A stretch of 64,000 nucleotides of DNA from DATBGO01 sp963840095. Lineage in GTDB: Bacteria > Actinomycetota > Actinomycetes > Streptosporangiales > Streptosporangiaceae. Shown in pieces: positions 17,972-25,781 of this stretch. Below the pieces are notes generated by a model, which saw only the letters and a program-made list of their open reading frames with translations, made no database searches and was not told where the DNA came from. Every line of letters starts with the position of its first letter. The stretch's first letter is position 1. The translations under genes and the position numbers were made by a program. The stretch covers positions 620,001 to 684,000 of the forward strand of contig CAWIXN010000012.1 in the NCBI GenBank assembly GCA_963840095.1, written 5' to 3'.

Positions 17972-20119
17972 ATGAGCGAATCCGACCTCGCTGGAGTCTG
18001 GGCCAGGTCCCTCGATGAACTCGCTGACATGCACATCGAGCCAGCTCAGCGGGCCTGGCTGCAACTCACGAGGCCGCTTGGTCTGGTCGAGAATACTGCC
18101 CTGATCGCCACTCCGAACGAGTTCGTCAAGGAGCAGCTGGAGACCAGGCTCCGCTCGCTGATCACTAATGCGCTTTCCAGGGAACTCGGGCGCAGCATCC
18201 AGCTCGCGGTCACCGTTGACCCAGCCGCCGTGACCGCCCCGGCCCCGGGTTTCGATGCCGGGGGCGAGCATCGGCTGCCCGACGCGGGATCCCCCGAGCA
18301 GGCGAACGGCAGCACCATGGCGTCCGCGCCTCGTGCGACCAAGGCCCGCACGACCAAGGCCCGCACGACGAGGGCCCGTGCGACCAAGGCCCGTGCGACC
18401 GAGGCCCGTGCGACCGAGGCCCTCGATCAGCCGCACGCCTTCGGCGAGGCGAGCGGGCATAAGCAGGGCAGCCCGGCTCGCTCAGACGGCCGGGCCTTTC
18501 CTAACGCGGAGGCCTACGCGGACCGAGGACCCTTTACCGGCCGGCATCCGTACTCCGAGGGCCAGCCCTACCCGGAAGCCCAGCCCTACCCGGAAGGCCA
18601 GCCCTACCCGGAAGGCCAGCCCTACCCGGAAGGCCAGCCCTACCCGGAAGCCCAGCCCTACCCGGAAGCCCAGCGATACGCAGACGGCCAGGCGTACCCG
18701 GAACGGCAGCCGTTCCGGGGCGGGCGCGAGGTGCCCGGCAGGCCCGGCTACGGCGACGGGCAGACCTATGCCGACGGGCAGGCCTTTCAGGAACCGCAGC
18801 GCTATCCAGGCCAGGCCTATCCCGGCGATCAGCCTTTCCAGCGGCCGCCGGGTGACGGCGCCGCCTATCCGGGCGACCACGGCTACCCGGGGCGGCAGGC
18901 TTATCCGCAGCGACCGGCCTACCCGGCCGAGCCCGCCGATGCCAACGGACCGGGGCAGAGCTCCGGATTCTCCCGGGCTGCGGGCCTGGCGGGCCCCGGC
19001 CAGCCTGGCCGGGGCGCAGCGGCAGGCGCCTCACCCGGGACCGGGTCCGGCCTGGGCGGCTCTGGTGCGCCGCGTCCTGCGCAGGCCAGGCTCAACCCGA
19101 AGTACACGTTCGAGACATTCGTGATCGGCTCGAGCAACCGGTTCGCCCACGCGGCGGCGGTCGCCGTCGCCGAGGCACCGGCGAAGGCGTACAACCCGTT
19201 GTTCGTCTACGGTGACTCCGGCTTGGGCAAGACTCACCTGCTCCATGCCATCGGCCATTATGCCCAGAGCCTCTACCAGGGCGTTAAGGTCCGCTACGTC
19301 AGCTCTGAAGAGTTCACCAACGACTTCATCAACATGATCAGGGACGGCAAGCAGGATGGCTTCAGGCGCCGGTACCGCGACGTCGACGTGCTGCTGGTCG
19401 ACGACATCCAGTTCCTGGAGAACAAGGAAGGAACCCAGGAGGAGTTCTTCCACACCTTCAACACGCTGCACAACGCCAGCAAGCAGATCGTCATCTCCAG
19501 TGACCGGGCGCCCAAGCGGCTGGTGACCCTGGAAGACAGGCTGCGCAGCAGGTTCGAATGGGGCCTGCTCACCGACGTGCAGCCGCCGGAACTCGAGACC
19601 CGCATCGCCATCTTGCGCAAGAAGGCGGTCCAGGACCGGCTCAACGCGCCGCCCGAGGCGCTCGAGTACATCGCGAGCCGGATTTCCACCAATATCCGCG
19701 AGCTCGAGGGCGCGCTCATCAGGGTCACCGCCTTCGCCAGCCTGAACCGGCAGTCCGTCGACCTTCAGCTGGCCGAGTTCGTTCTGAAGGACCTGATCCC
19801 TGAGGCCCAGGGGCCCGAGATCACCGCTTCGACGATCATGGGCCAGACCGCCTCCTATTTCGGGCTGTCCATCGACGACCTGTGCGGGACATCCCGGTCC
19901 CGGGTCCTGGTGACCGCCCGGCAGATCGCCATGTACCTGTGCCGCGAGCTCACCGAGCTCTCGCTGCCGAAGATCGGTCAGCAATTCGGCGGCCGGGATC
20001 ACACCACGGTCATGCACGCGGACCGCAAAATCAGGTCGCTGATGGCCGAGCGACGGTCGATTTATAACCAGGTCACCGAGCTGACCAACCGGATCAAGCA
20101 GCAGGCGCTGTCCGGGTGA
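17972..20119 (+). CDS. dnaA: chromosomal replication initiator DnaA with repeat-expanded domain II
   Basis: About 715 aa, longer than the 500-650 aa of most actinobacterial DnaA. Domain I occupies residues ~1-95. Domain II (~95-375) is disordered and repeat-rich: first a (T/A)xxAR pentapeptide array, then PYPEGQ/PYPEAQ hexapeptides, then further Tyr/Pro/Gln-rich sequence. Domain III starts near LNPKYTFETFVIG, with Walker A GDSGLGKTH (~residues 412-420) and Walker B VLLVDDIQF. Domain IV carries the DNA-binding GGRDHTTVMHADRKI near residue 675. GAGGTGA before the ATG at 17972 fixes the start. Initiates replication at the adjacent oriC. Confidence 0.97.
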   Translation: MSESDLAGVWARSLDELADMHIEPAQRAWLQLTRPLGLVENTALIATPNEFVKEQLETRLRSLITNALSRELGRSIQLAVTVDPAAVTAPAPGFDAGGEHRLPDAGSPEQANGSTMASAPRATKARTTKARTTRARATKARATEARATEALDQPHAFGEASGHKQGSPARSDGRAFPNAEAYADRGPFTGRHPYSEGQPYPEAQPYPEGQPYPEGQPYPEGQPYPEAQPYPEAQRYADGQAYPERQPFRGGREVPGRPGYGDGQTYADGQAFQEPQRYPGQAYPGDQPFQRPPGDGAAYPGDHGYPGRQAYPQRPAYPAEPADANGPGQSSGFSRAAGLAGPGQPGRGAAAGASPGTGSGLGGSGAPRPAQARLNPKYTFETFVIGSSNRFAHAAAVAVAEAPAKAYNPLFVYGDSGLGKTHLLHAIGHYAQSLYQGVKVRYVSSEEFTNDFINMIRDGKQDGFRRRYRDVDVLLVDDIQFLENKEGTQEEFFHTFNTLHNASKQIVISSDRAPKRLVTLEDRLRSRFEWGLLTDVQPPELETRIAILRKKAVQDRLNAPPEALEYIASRISTNIRELEGALIRVTAFASLNRQSVDLQLAEFVLKDLIPEAQGPEITASTIMGQTASYFGLSIDDLCGTSRSRVLVTARQIAMYLCRELTELSLPKIGQQFGGRDHTTVMHADRKIRSLMAERRSIYNQVTELTNRIKQQALSG
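18332..18421 (+). repeat. 15-bp repeats in dnaA domain II
   Basis: Six head-to-tail copies of about CGTGCGACCAAGGCC, encoding Arg-Ala-Thr-Lys/Glu-Ala pentapeptides that change from basic (TKAR) to neutral/acidic (TEAR) along the array. Frame is preserved. Confidence 0.85.
18559..18672 (+). repeat. 18-bp repeats in dnaA domain II
   Basis: Six near-identical copies of GGCCAGCCCTACCCGGAA (two variants, GGCCAG and GCCCAG) encoding Gly/Ala-Gln-Pro-Tyr-Pro-Glu. Near-perfect identity between copies indicates recent expansion or active homogenisation. Confidence 0.9.
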
Positions 20120-20500
20120 AGGCCCCATATCAGTGCCTCGGACCACAATCGGCGCACACAGGCTGTGGAAAACTCTGTGGACGAGCTTGGGACAACCGGC
20201 GGAAAACAGCAGCCGTCCGGAGGGTAACCAGCAGGTTCCAGACGCAGCGACGGCGGCGTTCCACAGCACTGCCACTGCGGCGGGGGCCGCAAGCACAGCC
20301 CCTGTGGACGCCCGCAGCCGCTCTCATCTGCGCAGACGCCAGATATCCCCAGGATCCACCGACCCTATGACGACTACCTTTATCTATTTCAGCCAGACAC
20401 CAAGTACCAAGCAGGCTGGGCGCTGGCCAGTGCCGACCGACAGCCCGCTCCCTTGCATGACAGTTACTTGCGCGCCAGCAAGAACAGGAGGCAGCTTCCT
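20120..20500. promoter_or_regulatory. probable oriC (dnaA–dnaN intergenic region)
   Basis: 381 bp between dnaA and dnaN, the standard actinobacterial origin position. DnaA-box-like sites: TGTGGAAAA 20164-20172, TGTGGACGA 20176-20184, CGTTCCACA 20257-20265 and TGTGGACGC 20303-20311, each with one or two differences from TTGTCCACA. The segment 20360-20395 (CTATGACGACTACC, then TTTATCTATTTC) is the least GC-rich part and could be the unwinding element. Box count is low for a streptomycete-type origin. The dnaN ribosome binding site AGGAGG is at 20486-20491. Confidence 0.75.
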
Positions 20501-21634
20501 GTGAAGATCCAACTCGACCGAGACGTTCTGGCCGATGCCGTGGCGTGGACCGCCCGCGCGCTGCCGGCCCGTCCCACCGTGCCCGTGCTCGCCGGCATCC
20601 GGTTGCAGGCCGACGACGAGCTGACCTTGTCCAGCTTTGATTACGACGTCTCCGCGCAGGCCACCGTGCCGGTCACCGCCGAGGAGCCGGGCTCCGCACT
20701 GGTCTCTGGCCGACTGCTGGCCGAGATCAGCCGCAGCCTGCCGTCCCGGCCGGTGCAGATCGTCTCCGACGGCGGCCGCGCGGTTCTCACCTGCGGTAGC
20801 GCCACCTTCAACTTGCTGACGATGCCGGAGGAGGAATACCCGGCCCTGCCCGAGATGCCGCCGGCGGCCGGGTCGGTGGGCAGCGACGCGTTCGCTTCGG
20901 CGGTCAGCCAGTCCGCGACCGCCGCGGGCCGCGACGACACCCTGCCTGCGCTGACCGGGGTGAGGATCGAGATCGAGGGTGAGACGCTCACGCTGATCTC
21001 TACGGACCGCTACCGGCTCGCCGTCCGTGAGCTGCGGTGGTCACCGGCGCGGCCTGACCTCTCGGCGGCGGTGCTGGTACCCGCCCGGGCGCTGGCCGAG
21101 ACCGCCCGCTCGCTGACCTCAGGCGCCGAGGTGTCGATCGCCCTGGCGCTGCCGGGTGAGGAGGGGCCGGGCGGCGACGGCATGATCGGTTTCGAGGGCG
21201 CCGGGCGGCGCACGACGACCCGGCTGCTGGGCGGCGAGTTCCCGCGCTACCAGGCGCTGCTGCCCAGCGAGCTGACCGCCACGGCCGAGCTGCCCACCGC
21301 GGTGCTCGCCGAGGCCGTCAAGCGCGTCGCCCTGGTGGCGGAGCGCAACACCGCGGTCCGGCTGACCTTCTCGGCCGGCCAACTGCTCCTCGAAGCGGGA
21401 ACCGGCGATGAGGCGCAGGCCGAGGAGCTCCTCGAGGCTGGCTACGAGGGCGATGACCTGTCGATCGCGTTCAACCCGGCCTACCTCCTCGACGGGCTCT
21501 CCGCCATCGACTCCGACACGGTGCGCATCTCGTTCACCCAGCCGGGCAAACCCGCGCTGATCACCGGCAAGCCAGGACCTGACGGGCATCCCGATTACAG
21601 GTACCTGCTGATGCCGATCCGGCTCGGCGGCTAG
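20501..21634 (+). CDS. dnaN: DNA polymerase III sliding clamp (beta subunit)
   Basis: 377-aa three-domain beta clamp, starting VKIQLDRDVLADAVAW and ending in YRYLLMPIRL, the conserved C-terminal MPxRL of the clamp. The GTG at 20501 sits 9 nt after AGGAGG; an in-frame earlier ATG lacks a site and would extend into non-conserved sequence. Encircles DNA and tethers polymerase III. Followed after 64 nt by recF. Confidence 0.97.
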   Translation: MKIQLDRDVLADAVAWTARALPARPTVPVLAGIRLQADDELTLSSFDYDVSAQATVPVTAEEPGSALVSGRLLAEISRSLPSRPVQIVSDGGRAVLTCGSATFNLLTMPEEEYPALPEMPPAAGSVGSDAFASAVSQSATAAGRDDTLPALTGVRIEIEGETLTLISTDRYRLAVRELRWSPARPDLSAAVLVPARALAETARSLTSGAEVSIALALPGEEGPGGDGMIGFEGAGRRTTTRLLGGEFPRYQALLPSELTATAELPTAVLAEAVKRVALVAERNTAVRLTFSAGQLLLEAGTGDEAQAEELLEAGYEGDDLSIAFNPAYLLDGLSAIDSDTVRISFTQPGKPALITGKPGPDGHPDYRYLLMPIRLGG

Positions 21635-21698
21635 CGCTGCACTCGTCGGCTGGCGGTGGGCCGGACGGCCGACGGCAGCGCGATGTAGCCTCACAGCC

Positions 21699-22889
21699 GT
21701 GCACCTGACCCGGCTCGCGCTCACCGATTTCCGCTGTTACGCGGAGGTCGATCTGCAGCTGGCCCCCGGCGCTACGACCTTCACGGGCGCTAACGGCCAG
21801 GGCAAGACCAACCTGGTGGAGGCGGCTGCCTACGCGGCCACGTTCGGCAGCCACCGGGTGGCGGCCGACGGTCCGCTGATCCGTCACGGTGCTGACCGTG
21901 CCATCCTGCGGGCGGCGGTGACCTCCGCGTCCCGCGACAGCCTGATCGAGATCGAGGTCAACCCGGGCAAGGCCAACCGGGTCCGGCTGAACCGGGTGCC
22001 GGTGCCGCGGCCACGCGAGGCGTTGGGGACCTTGCGGTGCGTGCTCTTCGCGCCTGAGGACCTCACCATGGTCAAGGGCGACCCCGATCAGCGGCGCAGG
22101 TACCTGGATGACCTGCTGGTGGCGACCAGGCCGCGGTACGCCGGGGTAAGGGCCGACTACGAGCGCGTAGTGCGGCAGCGGACCGCGCTGCTGAAGTCGG
22201 CCCGAGCTCGCGGCGGTGCGGTGCCCAGCGCACTTGATGTCTGGGATGAGCAGCTTGTCCGGGCAGGCGCGGAGCTCACCGCCGGCCGGCTGAGGCTGGT
22301 CAGCGCGATCCGCCCGCTGGTGGCCTCGGCTTATAGCCAGGTGTCCGGCGAGGCTAAGGAAGCCGGCATGAGCTACCGGCAATCGTTTAGGGCTGGTCTT
22401 TCAGCTCAGGACGGCGCCTCGGGAGCCTCGCGGAGCGAACCGGTCCCGGCTGGCCATGCTGAACAGGTGAGCGGCCAGAGCGCGGCGGACCGCGAGCAGC
22501 TGGCGGCGGAACTCCGCGCCGCCCTGGCCAGCGTGCGGGGCTCCGAGCTGGACCGCGGCGTCTGCCTGGTCGGCCCGCACCGGGACGAGCTCGAGCTGCG
22601 GATCGGCGAGCTGCCCGCCCGCGGTTATGCGAGCCAGGGAGAGTCGTGGTCGCTGGCGCTCGCGCTCCGGCTCGCCGCCTACGAGCTGCTCCGCAGCGGG
22701 GGCGACGATCCGGTGCTGCTGCTCGACGATGTGTTCGCCGAGCTCGACGAGGGCCGCCGAGACCGGCTGGCCGCGCTGGTGGCCGCCGCTGAGCAGGTTC
22801 TGGTTACCGCCGCCGTGACCGACGACGTCCCGAAGCGGCTGGCCGGGGAGCGGTTCGCGGTGGCGGGCGGGGCGGTCACGCGTGCCTGA
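21699..22889 (+). CDS. recF: DNA replication/repair protein RecF
   Basis: 396-aa SMC-like ATPase. N-terminal MHLTRLALTDFRCY, Walker A GANGQGKTNLVEA (residues ~30-42), the ABC signature region SQGESWSLALALRL and Walker B PVLLLDDVFAELD are all present. Helps load RecA at gapped DNA with RecO/RecR. GTG start; the 3' end overlaps the DciA gene by 8 nt. An inserted Ser/Ala/Gly-rich loop near residues 230-260 is not conserved. Confidence 0.96.
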   Translation: MHLTRLALTDFRCYAEVDLQLAPGATTFTGANGQGKTNLVEAAAYAATFGSHRVAADGPLIRHGADRAILRAAVTSASRDSLIEIEVNPGKANRVRLNRVPVPRPREALGTLRCVLFAPEDLTMVKGDPDQRRRYLDDLLVATRPRYAGVRADYERVVRQRTALLKSARARGGAVPSALDVWDEQLVRAGAELTAGRLRLVSAIRPLVASAYSQVSGEAKEAGMSYRQSFRAGLSAQDGASGASRSEPVPAGHAEQVSGQSAADREQLAAELRAALASVRGSELDRGVCLVGPHRDELELRIGELPARGYASQGESWSLALALRLAAYELLRSGGDDPVLLLDDVFAELDEGRRDRLAALVAAAEQVLVTAAVTDDVPKRLAGERFAVAGGAVTRA

Positions 22890-23646
22890 CCACGACCGGG
22901 CGCCGAAGCGATCACCCGCGGGCGACGAGGACCGGTCGGCGAGGCGGTCACCGGACCCCTACGACGATGGGCCGCCACGGGGGTCACCCGGGCCCCAGGA
23001 GGACCGGCCGGCCAGGCGGTCACCGGGCCCCGGCAGCGCGGAGCGGGCGCGGCTCGCTGCCGAGGCGCTCGCGGCGGCCAGGACGGACTCGCTGGCCAGG
23101 GGTAACCATCCCGTGCCTCCCGGCCGCCCGGCCGGGAGCGCCAGGAGCGCCAGGAGCCAGCCGACTGCGGCCGGCCAGGAGCAGGTCGCCGGCACTGGCG
23201 CGAGCGCTACCGCCGGCACTGGCGCGAGCGCTACCGCCGGCACTGCCCCGAGCGTCGCCGCGCCACTGCGGTACCGGCGCCGGCCACGCCGGGACGACCC
23301 GCAGCCGCTGAATTCGGCGATCGAGGGGCTCATCGACGAGCAGGGCTGGCGGCTGGCCGCGGCCACCGGGTCCGTTTTCGGGCGGTGGGCGCAGATTGTC
23401 GGGTCCGAGCTCGCGGCGCACACCAAACCGGAAGGTCTCACCGACGGTGAGCTGACGGTGACGGCGGACTCGACGGCGTGGGCTACGCAGGTTCGCCTGC
23501 TGGCCGCCCAGCTGGTTCGCAGGCTCAACACCGAACTCGGCGACGGCTCCGTAAAACGGGTCAAAGTACGCGGGCCTGCCGCGCCCAGGCAGCCCGGGCA
23601 GTGGCGAGTCCGCGGCGCCCGGGGCCCACGTGACACGTACGGCTGA
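22882..23646 (+). CDS. dciA: DUF721 / DciA-family replicative helicase loader
   Basis: 254 aa, GTG start overlapping recF. The first ~145 residues are disordered with RRSPGP-like and TGASATAG repeats. The C-terminal domain (~145-240; LIDEQGWRLAAATGSVFGRW, then AWATQVRLLAAQLVRRLN) is the DUF721 fold now known as DciA, an ancestral loader/operator of the DnaB helicase in bacteria without DnaC/DnaI. Its place between recF and gyrB is the invariant actinobacterial location. Confidence 0.88.
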   Translation: MPDHDRAPKRSPAGDEDRSARRSPDPYDDGPPRGSPGPQEDRPARRSPGPGSAERARLAAEALAAARTDSLARGNHPVPPGRPAGSARSARSQPTAAGQEQVAGTGASATAGTGASATAGTAPSVAAPLRYRRRPRRDDPQPLNSAIEGLIDEQGWRLAAATGSVFGRWAQIVGSELAAHTKPEGLTDGELTVTADSTAWATQVRLLAAQLVRRLNTELGDGSVKRVKVRGPAAPRQPGQWRVRGARGPRDTYG

Positions 23647-23747
23647 TGCTGACGGTACGCCCAGGTAAAATGGTGATGCGCACCAGGGCAAGCGGCGGCG
23701 GGGGCTGCAGTGCCCCTGTGCCGCCAGTCCCAGGAGGAGCTTCCACC

Positions 23748-25682
23748 TTGTCGTATGACGCACGTTCGATCACGGTCCTCGAAGGCCTGGAAGCGGTCCG
23801 CAAGCGCCCGGGAATGTACATCGGCTCTACCGGCGAGCGCGGCCTGCACCACCTGGTCCAGGAGGTGGTGGACAACGCCGTCGACGAGGCGCTGGCGGGG
23901 TATGCGGACCGCATCGAGGTCACGCTGCTGGCCGACGGCGGCGTCCGGGTGGTCGACAACGGCCGCGGTATCCCCGTCGACGAGCACCCGGTGGAGCACC
24001 GGCCCGCTGTCGAGGTGGTGCTGACCACGCTGCACGCCGGCGGCAAGTTTGACGGCAAGTCCTACGCGGTCTCCGGCGGCCTGCACGGCGTCGGCGTGTC
24101 GGTGGTGAATGCGCTGTCGCGCAGGCTGGAGGTCGAGATCCGCCGGGACGGCTACGTCTGGCGGCAGTCCTACCTGGTCAGTGAGCCTGCCGGACCGCTG
24201 GCCCGGGGTGAGCCGACGGACGAGACCGGCACCACGGTCACATTCTGGCCGGACCCCGACATCTTCGAGGAGACCATCTGGTCCTTCGAGACGCTGTCGC
24301 GGCGGCTGCAGGAGATGGCGTTCCTCAACCGCGGCCTGGCCATCACCCTGACCGACGAGCGGCCCGACCACGTCAACGGCGAGCCGCGTGTGGTCAGCTA
24401 CCGCTACGACGGCGGCATCGCCGACTTCGTGCGCTACCTGAACGCCTCCAAGGAGCCGGTGCACGAGACCGTCATCGATTTCGGTGACGAGGCACCGGGC
24501 ATCGCCGTCGAGATCGCCATGCAGTGGACCGGCTCGTACGCCGAATCCGTGCATACCTTCGCGAATACCATCAACACGGCTGAGGGCGGAACCCACGAAG
24601 AGGGTTTTCGTGCCGCGCTGACCACGATCGTGAACAGGTACGCCAGGGAGCAGAAGCTACTGCGCGAGCGGGACGACAACCTGACCGGCGAGGACGTCAG
24701 GGAAGGCCTCACCGCGATCATCCACGTCAAGCTGGCCGAGCCGCAGTTCGAGGGCCAGACCAAGACCAAGCTCGGCAACACCGAGGCCAAGTCGTTCGTG
24801 CAGAAGGCCTGCAACGACCATCTGCGGGACTGGTTTGAGCGGAACCCGGGCGAGGCCAAGGCCATCATCATCAAGGCCACCCAGGCCGCCCGGGCCAGGA
24901 TCGCGGCGCGCCAGGCCCGTGACCTGACTAGGAAGAACCTGATGGGCGGCTCGGGGCTGCCCGGCAAGCTGTCGGACTGCCAGTCGGGCAACCCCGCCGA
25001 ATGCGAGATCTACGTGGTCGAGGGCGACTCGGCCGGCGGCTCCGCCAAGGGCGGCCGGGATCCGAAGTTCCAGGCCATCCTGCCGATCCGGGGCAAGATC
25101 CTTAATGTCGAGAAGGCCAGGATCGACCGGGTGCTGAAGAACAACGAAGTCCAGGCGATGATCACGGCCCTGGGCACCGGCATCCACGACGAGTTCGACG
25201 TCTCCAAGCTGCGGTACCACAAGATCATCCTGATGGCTGACGCCGACGTGGACGGCCAGCACATCAGGACACTGCTGCTCACGCTGCTGTTCCGGTTCAT
25301 GAAGCCACTGGTCGAGGCCGGGTATGTCTATCTGGCCCAGCCGCCGCTGTACAAGATCAAGTGGGACGGACGCGGGGTGGCCCCTGACTACGCCTACTCT
25401 GACAAGGAGCGGGACACGATTATCGAGGCGGGCATCGCCGATGGCCGCAAGGACCCGCGGCCGCGCGATGGCGTGCAGCGGTTCAAGGGCCTCGGCGAGA
25501 TGAACGCGCGCGAGCTGTGGGATACCACGATGAACCCGGCCCGGCGGATCCTGCTCCAGGTCACGCTGGACGACGCGGCGCAGGCTGACGAGCTGTTCAC
25601 CGTGCTGATGGGCGAGGACGTGGAGGCCAGGCGCGCGTTTATCCAGCGGAACGCCAAGGACGTCAGGTTCCTGGACATCTGA
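23748..25682 (+). CDS. gyrB: DNA gyrase subunit B
   Basis: 644 aa. GHKL ATPase domain with EVVDNAVDEALAGY and VVDNGRGIPVD, transducer, and TOPRIM domain with EGDSAGGSAKGGRD and ADADVDGQHI. TTG at 23748 preceded by AGGAGGAG (23732-23739) begins the conserved MSYDARSITVLEGLEAV; earlier in-frame starts lack support. Forms the A2B2 gyrase with gyrA 100 nt downstream and introduces negative supercoils. Confidence 0.97.
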   Translation: MSYDARSITVLEGLEAVRKRPGMYIGSTGERGLHHLVQEVVDNAVDEALAGYADRIEVTLLADGGVRVVDNGRGIPVDEHPVEHRPAVEVVLTTLHAGGKFDGKSYAVSGGLHGVGVSVVNALSRRLEVEIRRDGYVWRQSYLVSEPAGPLARGEPTDETGTTVTFWPDPDIFEETIWSFETLSRRLQEMAFLNRGLAITLTDERPDHVNGEPRVVSYRYDGGIADFVRYLNASKEPVHETVIDFGDEAPGIAVEIAMQWTGSYAESVHTFANTINTAEGGTHEEGFRAALTTIVNRYAREQKLLRERDDNLTGEDVREGLTAIIHVKLAEPQFEGQTKTKLGNTEAKSFVQKACNDHLRDWFERNPGEAKAIIIKATQAARARIAARQARDLTRKNLMGGSGLPGKLSDCQSGNPAECEIYVVEGDSAGGSAKGGRDPKFQAILPIRGKILNVEKARIDRVLKNNEVQAMITALGTGIHDEFDVSKLRYHKIILMADADVDGQHIRTLLLTLLFRFMKPLVEAGYVYLAQPPLYKIKWDGRGVAPDYAYSDKERDTIIEAGIADGRKDPRPRDGVQRFKGLGEMNARELWDTTMNPARRILLQVTLDDAAQADELFTVLMGEDVEARRAFIQRNAKDVRFLDI

Positions 25683-25781
25683 CCTGGTCTTTCACGATTT
25701 CGTAAGTTCCGCGTCGCATACTAGCCAGGCCTCCGTGGTCACGGCACAGGATGGCCGCGCGGTGGAGAGAGGGGATGGAAG

